The notes under the pieces: model-generated
What the model saw: the letters and a program-made list of their open reading frames with translations, nothing else
The model's database searches: none
What the model was told of the DNA's origin: nothing
DNA from: Ophioderma brevispina
Taxonomy: Eukaryota > Echinodermata > Ophiuroidea > Amphilepidida > Ophiodermatidae
Direction: 5' to 3'
Assembly: GCA_023653785.1 (NCBI GenBank)
Contig: JAMKCH010088370.1
Location: 186,001-250,000 of the forward strand
DNA: 64,000 nucleotides
Shown here: piece by piece, positions 26,923 to 37,470 of the stretch
How positions within the stretch are numbered: the stretch's first letter is position 1
How the letters are laid out: the number at the start of each line of letters is the position of its first letter
Made by a program: the position numbers and the translations under genes

Positions 26923-27348
26923 CTCACTGTTTGGCCTAATTGGGATTTAAGCACTAAAATATCTGTAACACAAAATTTGAGGGTTGACAAAAAGAAGACT
27001 AAACTCACTTTTTGGCCATTTTGAGATTTTAGCACTAAAATAATCTAATACCAGCAGATTCCTGAAAACATACGGCCTATCTCAATGGCACATCCACTTT
27101 TGGTGTCTTTTAACCACCTGAAGTCTACCGCCTTTCTTACAACATCTCTGATTGGCTCATTACATGATATGACATGATATAACCTCATGCAAAGTAACCA
27201 ATCAAAATAGACTATAGTCTATATATCTGTACAAACCTTTGTATAAAGCTTTTCTTACCATGTCTCTCATTAGGTAAATATATCATAAAATACAATGCAT
27301 AACCAATCATATCGGCCGGAAGACCTCTGAGTTACATTTTTTGAGGTA

Positions 27349-27704
27349 TTAAAGGGGCAACAAGAGATTTTGAGGCACTCAAATATTTTATCATAACAGT
27401 AATTTCATATAGATTAGAAACTCAATAGATTTCCTACCTTGTATTTGGCTACAGAATGTCTTAAAAGAGAGAAAAAAGTGATTTTGATTTGCAATAACTT
27501 CAATATAAAACATAGGCTGAATTTCATATTTGCTCCTATACAAAATTAGAAAATTTCACTATATTTGTACCAAAGAAACATTTCTCAGCTTAATCCTTTC
27601 AGATGGGGATATTTTTGATAGAAAGCTTTACATCAGGGCAAAAATCAGTACTTTTGATTTTTTAGTGACACCTGAAATGTGAAATCCCTTGTTGCACCTT
27701 TTAA
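27349..27704. mobile_element. TTAA MITE, family B, complete copy
   Basis: 356 bp. Left end TTAAAGGGGCAACAAGAGAT, right end complement of TTAAAAGGTGCAACAAGGGA. Its right edge is 42 bp from the RasGRF exon donor at 27746. Confidence 0.9.
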
Positions 27705-27745
27705 GGCCTTCTGTTTCTCAACCCTGGAATTGGTCAAGATCTTAC

Positions 27746-27918
27746 CTTTGCAAGATGCAGCTTCCCTCCTGAGGTTCGTGTTGTTAACAAAAGATGTTTT
27801 GTGAATAGAAACACTTGTCTTACGCCCTCGTATTTCCTCTCTCCTTTGGTTCCCAGTGATCCAAGTCTATGCCGTGCGCTCTGTTTGGTTCTGTCATGTG
27901 TCACCTGTATGAGGGTAC
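27746..27918 (-). CDS. RASGRF: RasGRF-family exon, first part of second PH domain
   Basis: Internal coding exon of a Ras guanine nucleotide-releasing factor, an exchange factor for Ras and Rac at the plasma membrane. Read on the minus strand it has a good acceptor (ACCAACAG) and donor (GTAAGA), is 173 bp, and takes one base from the previous exon to give 58 full codons. It encodes GTLIQV, a basic stretch, LGSLGTKGER, then QVFLFTKHLLL and SGGKLHLAK. This matches the PH2 beta strands of RasGRF1/2 (SLIQVP, RLGSLSLKKEGER, QCFLFSKHL, GGKLHLTK). The exon ends in phase 0 after Lys, the same point as the exon end I recall in vertebrate RASGRF genes. The middle segment has extra or changed residues (KYEGV) relative to vertebrates. 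The open reading frame is intact. A TTAA MITE ends 42 bp beyond the donor. The next exon (PH2 remainder, expected GVISLIDCTL) was not found at lower coordinates. Confidence 0.9.
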
Positions 27919-27951
27919 CTGTTGGTAAAGCCATAATGAGACTACTATTAA

Positions 27952-28015
27952 GTTTCTATTGAGACCAATTTTCCGGTATATACAGGCAAAGGGAATAAAT
28001 TGGCTCAATAGAAAC
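27952..28015. repeat. Hairpin near RasGRF exon acceptor
   Basis: Arms of 19-20 bp (GTTTCTATTGAGACCAATTT, 27952-27971, and AAATTGGCTCAATAGAAAC, 27997-28015) with one bulge. Its edge is 34 bp from the exon boundary. Confidence 0.85.
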
Positions 28016-28062
28016 AATCCTTCCCTGGCATTTTCCTACTTATACCAATGAAAGTTGTCACC

Positions 28063-28093
28063 GGCATTATCCTTCTTTTGGAAGGATAATGCC
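28063..28093. repeat. Perfect hairpin, 13 bp arms
   Basis: GGCATTATCCTTC and GAAGGATAATGCC around a TTTTG loop. Confidence 0.9.
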
Positions 28094-28430
28094 ATAGAAA
28101 TTACCAGGTTAATGCCAATAGAAACACCCCAGGAGAAACACACACCTTTCCTGTAGATTGCACATACCGGGGAGAAACTAGAAATTAGCAAACGCATAGG
28201 TCATCAATTTATACTCGCGGTGATTTTGTCTACTGTCATTCCCACAAGTTTTGATTTTTTTTTGGTTCTTTTCAATTGGTTGTTAGGGCTGAAAATACTG
28301 CAGCACCTACTTCAGCATTCATTTGGCAACAAAGGCAACTAAAGCACTGATTGCAGTGGGGAGAGGCTGATATTCAGTGAATTTTAGATGGTAGACAAGC
28401 AGTTCTCAACCCCCCTTTCCTTCACTCCTA

Positions 28431-28730
28431 TTTTATAACTTCACCTCAGATGACTTTTGACCGTTGCAAGTGACCCTTGACCTTATCATATGAATGTTTC
28501 CATGTAGCAAGTATGGCCCAAGTTTGGTTGCAATTAGACTGTAACTTTTTAAATAATGTCAATGTGATGTTTTCAGTCCATTTTATAACTTGACCTCATA
28601 TGACCTTTGACCTTGGTATGTAACCCATGACCACATCATAAAGGTTCCCTAGGGGCATCTATGACTCAAGTTCTGTAGCAATTGGACTTTTGCTTTCTCT
28701 GAAACTTAACCTTTGAAAACACAGCCACAC
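28431..28730. repeat. Two tandem DR1-bearing repeat units
   Basis: Two units of about 150 bp, each starting TTTTATAACTTxACCTCA. The second contains TGACCTTTGACCTTGG at 28601-28616, a DR1 nuclear-receptor type sequence; the first has weaker forms. A related unit lies at 3930-4070. Confidence 0.75.
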
Positions 28731-28740
28731 AGACAGAATT

Positions 28741-30030
28741 GACATGATTGAGGACTGGTAGGTGTTGCCTCTTGCAATTTTGCAGTTGACACAAAAATAA
28801 AGTGACCTACAAAAACATTGCAGCACAAGTTAGTGAGATCACAACCCACAATACATCAAGGTTGACGCGTGCATCGACTTTTATCCTGGAAAATCATGGC
28901 TCAAATCAAACCATTATAATTTGCATTTAATACAATTAATACTTGTTCAGATGTAATTGGCTAGCTGAGAGTGTGGTGAACACTTTGACTTTAGATTTAG
29001 AGAGATTAAGTCTACTACAGCTTCCCATAGATATGGTTAAATTTTTAGTTGTTAGGGAAAGTTGCCAAGTAAACCTGCCGTCAAGTTATAGAAAAACATC
29101 CTAAAATTTGCTTTTTTTAAACTGCCTTGAATTGAAATGGCTACATAGAGCCAAGATAAATAGAAAAACAACCAAAAATAAATAAGGCAATAGCGGAAAT
29201 TTCAGGTTAGTCCATAATGTTGTGCATATCCAACATATCAAAAGTCCACTTTCACCTGGTGCTAATTGTAGCGAATAAGGCGGGAAGTTTGTACAGGGGG
29301 CCAAAATTTTAAAATGTTCCAATTGTGTTAAAATGTATACCATCACTTGGTGTCATGCCATAAGGATTAAAAAAAGGGATAGTTGCCATATTACAGTTTA
29401 TGGTTACAACTAACTGATATGTGATGTGATCAAGCAAAATGAGTGCAAGTCGCAAATTTGATTTTGAGAGATATAGCCAAACAAGGAGAAAATGTCTTTG
29501 TTTCCTATTTGTTGGCCACTCTTCAAAACAAAAAAAACTGATTATATGTTGGAATTAATTGGTCAATTTCAATGGGGGTTTCAGCCAAAATGTAGCTTGT
29601 TTTAAATGGTGCATTACAGTTACATGAAAAACTAAATAAATAATTGAATTGACTGACTTCAGACTCTTGTGGTTTGATCACCATCAACATTAGAAATAAC
29701 AGTTAAGGTCAAGGGTGGTAAAGCTTCAGAATAATCCGATTTCTTTCAAAGTGTTGTCCCATGACTTGGTCATCTTGTTGCTGTATAAAACATGAAAATA
29801 TGACATTTATTTAAGTTAGTTAAAATAATTCTCCTGCATTGGTTTAGGGCTCATTAATAATGTTTTCACTTTTGCTTGATTATTTGTTTGGTCATGGGAG
29901 GCAAATAAAGTTCGGTCATGTGTGTGACATCTCGAAGAATGGCCCTATTGTGCAATTAACATGATTAAAGGGAAATTCAGTGAATTCATTTAAAGGGTAA
30001 TTTACCAAGTACCACAGCATTCCATCATTA
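28741..30030. other. Intron sequence, little recognised
   Basis: AT-rich. From 29964 onward TTAAAGG occurs repeatedly (29964, 29990, 30035, 30063, 30123), perhaps nested MITE ends; no paired ends could be set. Confidence 0.5.
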
Positions 30031-30825
30031 CAAAATTAAAGGACCGTTCTGCATTTTATCTTTTAAAGGGCCATTGCATCATTTACCAATTCATTAGTCA
30101 GTCCCCTTATTTACCAATTAGGCTTAAAGGGTCATCCCAAAATGGGCTGCAAAGAACCACCGGTCACAACCCACCAAACTACGGGTGCCACGAATCCACA
30201 CCTGGCGGTGACCGCTCTTGTTAACTGTTTTAACCCATTTGAAATTTTCAACTGGTTTGGAATCCCAGTTAAAATTTTGAATTGCTCAGAAAACCAATTT
30301 TTTACAGTTGCCATTTCAATTGGATATAAAAAGAAAATGGTTAAAATTTCAACTGAAATGTATTAGATTTATTTTAACTGGGTTTCCAAAACCCATTCAA
30401 TTTTTTTTACTGGATTGAAAGTAGTAGTGGCGGCGGCGGCGGCAGCAGCAGCAGCAGCAGCAAAACCTGACCTGGCTCTTAAACCAGACCTAACTCTAAA
30501 CCAGACCTGATTTTATTTTAATTAAGGAACTAAATTAAAACCAGTTGCCAACTGTGTAAACCTAAGGTATAAATTTCAACTAGTATGTCACCCCACCTAA
30601 CCCCACTTGAGTTGACATTTCAAACTGGTTTTGACTAGAACTTAGATCTGGATAATGACGGATAAGTTCTACATCAAAAACCTAAAAGTGCTTTTTCCAA
30701 TTTATGTGTATCATGTTCCCTACTTGATATGTTAACTACAACTGAACTATGCCCTCTCCTATTGTGTCGGCCATGCTTCACAAAGGCTAATTGGTAAACA
30801 GCAGTATTGAAATGGCCACCTAGTG
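30031..30825. repeat. Direct duplication, unit 1
   Basis: This 795 bp unit starts CAAAATTAAAGG and ends GGCCACCTAGTG. It is nearly identical to 30846-31722. It contains a short (CGG)n(CAG)n run at 30428-30463 and internal inverted repeats with CCCAGTTAAAAT and ATTTTAACTGGG. A pure A-tract of 20 (30826-30845) separates it from unit 2. Confidence 0.93.
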
Positions 30826-30845
30826 AAAAAAAAAAAAAAAAAAAA

Positions 30846-31324
30846 CAAAATTAAAGGACCGTTCTGCATTTTATCTTTTAAAGGGCCATTGCATCATTTA
30901 CCAATTCATTAGTCAGTCCCCTTATTTACCAATTAGGCCTAAAGGGTCATCCCAAAATGGGCTACAAAGAACCACCAGTCACAACCCACCAAACTACGGG
31001 TGCCACGAATCCACACCTGGCGGTGACCGCTCTTGTTAACTGTTTTAACCCATTTGAAATTTTCAACTGGTTTGGAATCCCAGTTAAAATTTTGAATTGC
31101 TCAGAAAACCAATTTTTTACAGTTGCCATTTCAATTTTCAATTGGATATAAAAAGAAAATGGTTAAAATTTCAACTGAAATGTATTAGATTTATTTTAAC
31201 TGGGTTTCCAAAACCCATTCAATTTTTTTTACTGGATTGAAAGAAGAAGAAGAAGAAGAAAGAAGAAAGAAGAAAGAAGAAAGAAGAAGAAGAAGAAGGA
31301 GGAGGAGGAGGCGGCGGCGGCGGC

Positions 31325-31361
<37 letters not shown>

Positions 31362-31722
31362 CCTGAACCTGGATCTTAAACCAGACCTAACTCTAAACCA
31401 GACCTGATTTTATTTTAATTAAGGAACTAAATTAAAACCAGTTGCCAACTGTGTAAACCTAAGGTATAAATTTCAACTAGTATGTCACCCCACCTAACCC
31501 CAGTTGAGTTGACATTTCAATCTGGTTTTGACTAGAACTTAGATCTGGATAATGACGGATAAGTTCTACATCAAAAACCTAAAAGTGCTTTTTCCGATTT
31601 ATGTGTATCATGTTCCCTACTTGATATGTTAACTACAACTGAACTATGCCCTCTCCTATTGTGTCGGCCATGCTTCACAAAGGCTAATTGGTAAACAGCA
31701 GTATTGAAATGGCCACCTAGTG
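30846..31722. repeat. Direct duplication, unit 2 with expanded microsatellite
   Basis: Second copy of the preceding unit, 877 bp. The extra length is mainly an expanded compound microsatellite (31240-31360: AGA, then GGA, CGG and CAG triplets) plus a duplicated TTTCAA-type hexamer near 31134. Elsewhere only a handful of substitutions are visible, so the duplication is very recent or an assembly effect. Confidence 0.93.
31240..31361. repeat. Compound triplet microsatellite
   Basis: Runs of AGA/AAG, then GGA, then CGG, then CAG triplets in succession. The same locus in the neighbouring copy (30428-30463) has only CGG and CAG and is much shorter. Confidence 0.95.
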
Positions 31723-31967
31723 CAAAACCCAGTTGGAGACTTAATTTCACACACTGATCTCTATCTAATATACTGGATTGGTTATGCAACAGGAAGGAGT
31801 AAAGAAATTGGCAGACTTTGAGGCAACCTCAAAACAAAAGAATTCCAGAGACACCTGTTTATCAGAAGTTGTATCAGGTGCCCCTTTTAGGGACACACCA
31901 TGAAGGTGTCTGTCCCGATTTGTTGATTGGTTGTTGATTTGGCTTTAGCACTACCTTTAGTGTCAGT

Positions 31968-33144
31968 TGTGATAGACTCCTGAATATTATATTATTTTTC
32001 TGTATTATATTAATTTAAATCATATAAATTATGAGTGAGGAGAACTGGAAAATATGAAACTTGCAATGTGTTGTGCAATAAGCATGACTTATCTGATTGA
32101 CCTAGTTCTAAATGGACTAGTGTGTGAAACTTCCTGAGACAAACATGTCAGAAGATGTTCACAGTCAAGGACAATTGGAGCACAGTGTCTTATCATCGTC
32201 ATTCTAAGAACTGAATAGAGGTTCTTTGTTTACCTATAGGAAGCAAGATTGCACACCTGTTGATGAACAATAGACTTTGTGTAATTGCTATGTCAAAACA
32301 CTTAGAGCACAGGATGTGGACTTCCTTTAAACATGTTTCAGCGAAATGAAAAGATTGTGAAATTTTGACTTGTCTTCGCTTGTTTTGTGTTGCATCATGG
32401 GAAATTTGCTGTGGACAAATTCTGTTGCAAGTCATTTTTCCTTGCCAGTTGACAAGAGATTTCACCGAGTGTAGACCTCTCAAACAGAAGGTGGAGAACT
32501 TTCATAACATTTGATTTATAAAAATCTTGTGTTCTTTATTATAATTCTGGAAAGTTGTCAGAATTGTCAGAGCTGCACAAAATTTGGTGCCTTTGGAAAA
32601 ACAAAGGTTAACATTAAAATACCAGCAGGACTATACTTATCTCTACCAGTGGACGACTCTACAAAGAGTTCACCTTTAATGCACTGAGTACCTGTATGGA
32701 CAAATGTTATACCATCAAGTTGCAGTTATACTTCCAGTGTTTCTCCAAGTCTACGAGTTTATAAATTAATCGGCCGGTCTAGACCAAAAGGACTTTTGCG
32801 ATTTCGCGAAACTACTGAACTGTACCAGCAAGAATTGTGTTGCCAAGATTTATATGTGGACCTGATTCTACAAGACCCTGGTGCGCACCCAACAAGAACT
32901 TTATATTTATAATTTATGAGATGGTGTGTGTTTAATTTGATTTTTTTAAATAGGTAAGAAATATAATAATTTTTGTGCACTGTTAATTGTGTATATTGTG
33001 TGATTGATATTTCATTTATGTATTAAAATCATTGTTTTGAATTTACATCTTGGTCAAGTCAATCTTCTTAAAAATAGTCATTGTGAATTTTGTTTTATGA
33101 ACCATGGGAGGTTACTTTTCTGACCTTGGGTTAGTCCCGTAACA
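31968..33144 (+). repeat. 5' LTR of Gmr1-like element
   Basis: This LTR is 1,177 bp, starts TGTGATAGACTCC and ends TCCCGTAACA. It matches the 3' LTR almost throughout but keeps about 398 bp (roughly 32426-32823) absent from the 3' copy. The sequence CTGT is present at both edges of this extra segment. Confidence 0.95.
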
Positions 33145-33150
33145 GAAAAT

Positions 33151-33168
33151 TGGGGGCTTGTTGTCCGG
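33151..33168 (+). other. Primer-binding site, tRNA-Pro-like
   Basis: Six bases after the 5' LTR the sequence reads TGGGGGCTTGTTGTCCGG. The first eight bases are those of the classical tRNA-Pro primer-binding site. A short insertion then interrupts the expected CTCGTCCGG. Confidence 0.65.
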
Positions 33169-33301
33169 AAACAGAATTCTTAGACATTTTTATAGCACAA
33201 ATTGTTTTACAAAAATTTGTGAACTGTATTATCATTTGGTATTATCCAAATTGTGTTTTAAATTCTTTGCAAATTGCATACTATACAGTATCTGAATCAC
33301 A

Positions 33302-34781
33302 ATGGCATTTAATGCTCAAGAGTTTTCGAAGAAGCCTGACTGGGATGTGTTTGATCAATTGAGAAAGGTAGATCTTTTGGCAATTTCAAACTTAATTGAG
33401 GCAGGTGGTAAATCAGTAATGAGGAAACAAATTATTAAGAACATGACAATGGTAGATGATGAAGTTTGGGATCAATCATTACTGGAAAAGGTAATCCCAG
33501 TAGAGGATGAAAATTTAGCATTGAAAGTAGAACAAATGAAGATTCAAGCAGAGAAAGAAGAGAGATTAGAGTTAGATTCAATCTCAAGAAAGAGCAAAGG
33601 TACAAATAGAAATTGAAACTCAAAGAATACAAGCTGAGGTGAGACAGAAAGAAATAGAAATGCAGAGAGAAATTGAAACTAAGAAATTAGAGTTGCAACA
33701 CAAAGAAAAGAGTGAATCTTCTACTGAGTCTGGTTTTGATGTAACCCGCCACATTAGGCTTGTACCCAAATTTCAGGAAAGTGAAGTTGATAAATATTTC
33801 ATGCACTTCGAGAAAATTGCCACAAAATTAAAAAGGCCAAAACCAAGTTGGACTTTGTTACTTCAGAGTGTTCTCGTAGGCAAAGCCAGAGAGGCGTACT
33901 CTGCCTTGGCTATTGAGGCAAGTGCTGATTATGATACAGTTAAGCAGGCCATACTAAAAGCCTATGAGCTAGTACCTGAGGCCTATAGACAGAAATTCAG
34001 GGGTACTAAAAAGACACCTAACCAGACACATGTGGAATTTGCACGCACTAAAGAACAGTTGCTCGATCGTTGGTTGACTGCTAAGGAGGTGAAAGAAGAT
34101 TTTAAGAGTTTGAGACAATTGATATTGATAGAGGAATTTAAACAATGTGCACATGCTGATATCAAGACTCACCTTGATGAGACTAGTAAAATTGAAACAA
34201 TAGAGAAAGCAGCAGCAATCGCAAATGACTATGCTCTCACACACAAATTAATCTATACCTCGACCAAGTCAAATTTCCACAGAAAACCGTGGCAGAATAG
34301 GCCATCCCCTCCACCTATGTACAGTGTGGAAAAACCAAAATCAGATACTAGTTCAAAAACTAGTGAAAAATCTGAATCAAGTTCAGGGAGGGCCTCTAAG
34401 TCTGACCATTCGTTACCAACTTACACTTATTGCAAAAAGAAAGGGTACCTTGTTTCACAGTGTTGGAAATTATATGGGAAACCTAATGCATGCATAGTAC
34501 CAGAAAGGCATACAAAAGTAAAGGCCAAAACAAACATGTCAAAACAAGTGGGAGAAGTGAGTGAAGAATTCAAACCTTTTGTCATACCAGGACATGTCTC
34601 ACTCACCGATGATGAAACTAACCCACAACCAATTACTATCATGCGTGACACAGGTTGTGCTCAAACTTTAATTCTGGAAGATGCACTACCCTTTTCAGAA
34701 AAATCATCCACACAGACTGATGTACTGATTAAAGGGGTTGGGATAGAGTTTCAAAAGTGCCACTCCATCAAATTAATTTAA
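33302..34781 (+). pseudogene. gag: gag (SCAN-like capsid) and protease start, frameshifted
   Basis: Starts at the ATG at 33302 (MAFNAQEFSKKPDWD). The frame breaks near 33600 and continues in another frame from about 33605 to 34781. The N-terminal part is a charged Glu/Lys/Gln-rich coiled-coil segment. About 33750-34250 encodes a capsid region (FQESEVDKYFMHFEKIA, WTLLLQSVLVGKAREAYSAL, YRQKFR) that resembles the vertebrate SCAN domain, which is thought to derive from the capsid of Gmr1-like elements. The zinc knuckle near 34418-34465 is degenerate: Tyr occupies both the first Cys and the His positions, each explicable by one transition. The protease active site Asp-Thr-Gly is at 34647-34655. 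The frame stops at 34781, inside the protease domain. Confidence 0.88.
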
Positions 34782-35440
34782 AATCAGACCTAGTTTCTGG
34801 AACGGTCACTGTAGGGGTTAGGCCTAAATTGCCAATTGCCGGTGTTGTCCATGCTACTGGGAAATGATTTAGCTGGAGTTAAAGTAATAACAGATCCAAT
34901 TGTGTCCACAAAGCCTTGTGTCAAAGATGACAATGAAGAGGAAAATAATCTTTTTCCTGCCTGTGCCATTACAAGGGCTATGAGTAAACAAATCTCACAA
35001 GAGATAGAAGATGAAAGAAACCAAAAGAAAAGAATGAAATCTTTCTAGATTTGGATGATACATTTTTCTCAAGTCTTGATGACAGTTCAGTATTAGGTGA
35101 AGTTAGAGATTGTAATTCTGATCCGATCACAAAAAACAAGTTGATCGAGGAACAAAGAAAAGATCCAAAACTCACTGAATTTATTGAAAGGTCATTGCCC
35201 AAACAGGAAGCTCAAAAAGTTCCTGTGTGCTTTTTTGAAGAAATGGCATTTTGATGAGAAAATATAGAACTCCAGATGTTTCGGCTGAAGATGACTGGAG
35301 AGTTGTACATCAAATAGTTGTACCTCAAATTTATCAGAAAGAGGTGATTAGTCTTGCACATGACAACCCAATGGCTGGACACTTGGGGATTAGTAAGACT
35401 CATGATAGAATTTTGAATCATTTTGGTGGCCCACACTCAG
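34782..35440 (+). pseudogene. pol: Protease end, linker and integrase zinc finger, frameshifted
   Basis: Reading resumes across several frames. About 34790-34880 contains the end of the protease (MLLGNDLAG). It is followed by an acidic linker with FPACAITRAM, a motif common between protease and the next domain in gypsy-type pol. 35250-35445 encodes the integrase N-terminal zinc-binding domain, with His codons at 35359 and 35379. One T appears lost near 35420, where the usual WWP motif would be, which shifts the frame. The finger continues in the next frame as CKSCLTC at 35460-35480. Confidence 0.8.
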
Positions 35441-35459
35441 GAAAGATGTAACTGAATAT

Positions 35460-36518
35460 TGCAAATCATGTCTTACATGTCAGGTGGTAGGCAAGCCAAA
35501 TCAAAAAATCCCACCAGCTCCACTAAAACCAATTCCAGCATTTGAGGAGCCATCCAGTAGAATTATTATTGATTGTGTAGGCCCTTTGCCCAAAACAAAG
35601 TCAGGAAACCAGTATTTGTTGACTATAATGTGTGCATCAACCCGCTTTCCAGAAGCGATTCCATTGAGAAATATCAAAAGATTGGTAAACAAGGTAATTG
35701 CTGAGGTAGATGGTTGTGAACAATATATAGATGATTTGGTATTGTACTCTGAGACATGGGAAGACCACATGAAACAAATGCACCAATTGTTTGAACAATT
35801 GTCCAAAGCCAATTTAGCAAAGAGTGATTTTTGTTGTGCCACAGTCACATATCTAGGCCACATTGTGTGTCAAGGGCAGGGCAAGCCAATCCAAGCCAAA
35901 GTAGAGGCAATAGACAAGTTTCCATCACCTACCAACAGAAAAGAACTGATGCGATTTCTGGGTATGGCAGGTTATTATAGGAAATACTGTCCTAATTTTT
36001 CTGTTATTGCACATCCAATAACCAGCCTGTTCAAGAAGAATACCAAATTTGTTTGGTCTGATGCATGCCAAGAAGCATTTGACAAAATTAAGGCCATACT
36101 TATGAGCTCGCCAGTTCTGACAGCACCTGATTTTCAGACTCAGTTCAAGTTGATGGTAGATGCTAGTGATGTGGGATGCAGTGCAGTGCTCGCACAAGAG
36201 GGTGAAGACAAGGTTGAGCATCCAATTTGCTACTTTTTGAAAGAGTTCAATAAGTATCAGCAAAATTGCTCAACCATTGAAAAGGAGTGTTTAACCTTGC
36301 TGCTAGCCTTACAACACTTTGAGGTGTACTTGAGCTCACCCAAACACCCAATACTTGTGTTTACTGACCACAATCCACTCACTTTTTTTCACAAAATGAG
36401 AAACAAGAATCAGAGACAGCTAAGATGGAGATAACTATGCAAGGGTACAACTTGGACATCAAACATATTAAAGGCAAGGACAATGTAAATGCCGATGCCC
36501 TTTCAAGAGTCAGCTAAA
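35460..36518 (+). pseudogene. pol: Integrase start joined to reverse transcriptase end and RNase H
   Basis: A largely open frame (an ORF of 316 codons from 35484) begins with the Cys residues of the integrase zinc finger. It continues into the integrase core: IIIDCVGPLP carries the first catalytic Asp at 35571-35573. The core stops near 35680 (IPLRNIK) and passes directly into the palm of reverse transcriptase, with Tyr-Ile-Asp-Asp at 35724-35735. Connection and RNase H follow (VDASD at about 36156, TIEKE, FTDHNPL). A frameshift near 36430 moves the last RNase H motif (NVNADALSR) to another frame ending at 36518. The second Asp and the Glu of integrase and the first reverse transcriptase motifs are absent, which fits one internal deletion in an element ordered PR-INT-RT-RH. 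Confidence 0.9.
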
Positions 36519-36600
36519 TGCGAACTCTCACAGCTACATATGTAGTAGCTAAAAGTACAGAATAAAGAAAGTTTTCATTGTACTCAAACTTTCTTTCTTT

Positions 36601-36611
36601 AAGGGGGGAGG
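36601..36611 (+). other. Polypurine tract
   Basis: The purine run AAGGGGGGAGG lies immediately before the 3' LTR, preceded by a T-rich run. This is the usual plus-strand primer position in LTR retrotransposons. Confidence 0.85.
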
Positions 36612-37393
36612 TGTGACAGACTCCTGAATATTATATTATTTTTCTGTATTATATTAATTTAAATCATATAAATTCTGAGTGAGGAGAACTGGAAAATATG
36701 AAACTTGCAATGTGTTGTGCAATAAGCATGACTTATCTGATTGACCTAGTTCTAAATGGACTAGTGTGTGAAACTTCCTGAGACAAACATGTCAGAAGAT
36801 GTTCACAGTCAAGGACAATTGGAGCACAGTGTCTTATCATCGTCATTCTAAGAACTGAATAGAGGTTCTTTGTTTACCTATAGGAAGCAAGATTGCACAC
36901 CTGTTGATGAACAATAGACTTTGTGTAATTGCTATGTCAAAACACTTCGAGCACAGGATGTGGACTTCCTTTAAACATGTTTCAGCGAACTGAAAAGATT
37001 GTGAAATTTCGACTTGTCTTCGCTTGTTTTGTGTTGCATCATGGGAAATTTGCTGTGGACCAATTCTGTACCAGCAAGAATTGTGTCGCCAAGATTTATA
37101 TGTGGACCTGATTCTACAAGACCCTGGTGCGCACCCAACAAGAACTTTATATTTATAATTTATGAGATGGTGTGTGTTTAATTTGATTTTTTTAAATAGG
37201 TAAGATATATAATAATTTTTGTGCACTGTTAATAGTGTATATTGTGTGATTGATCATATTTCATTTATGTATTAAAATCATTGTTTTGAATTTACATCTT
37301 GGTCTAGTCAATCTTCTTAAAAATAGTCATTGTGAATTTTGTTTTATGAACCACAGGAAGTTACTTTTCTGACCTTGGGTTCGTCCCGTAACA
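36612..37393 (+). repeat. 3' LTR of Gmr1-like element, shortened
   Basis: This LTR is 782 bp, starts TGTGACAGACTCC and ends TCCCGTAACA. It lacks about 398 bp found in the 5' LTR, with CTGT at the join, which looks like a microhomology deletion. The remaining sequence differs from the 5' LTR at about 14 positions plus one 3 bp insertion near 37256. Confidence 0.95.
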
Positions 37394-37470
37394 CAGTGCT
37401 GCAAATTGTCCCCAGAGCTTTATTTTCCTAGTATTATTAGGCAGCTGCAGGGTTACTACCAGCAAAATGA

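Larger units (their letters stand above)
31968..37393 (+). mobile_element. Gmr1-like Ty3/gypsy LTR retrotransposon, internally deleted
   Basis: Complete insertion of 5,426 bp flanked by the 4 bp target duplication CAGT (31964-31967 and 37394-37397). LTRs begin TGT and end ACA. A primer-binding site follows the 5' LTR and a G-rich polypurine tract abuts the 3' LTR. Coding order is gag with a SCAN-like capsid, protease, integrase start, then reverse transcriptase end and RNase H. Integrase before reverse transcriptase is the Gmr1-type order, not the usual gypsy order. Most of the integrase core and the first part of reverse transcriptase are missing, and several frameshifts are present, so it cannot move on its own. 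By eye the two LTRs differ at about 14 positions outside one large deletion, which implies a fairly recent insertion. It sits antisense in a RasGRF intron. Confidence 0.93.

Noticed and set aside
1..27745. Further RasGRF exons (rest of PH2, REM, CDC25 domain) below exon B
   Set aside because: Looked for GVISLIDCTL-, LDFKIG- and QEKAAW-type coding on the minus strand without success; a profile-based spliced search would be needed to exclude them.
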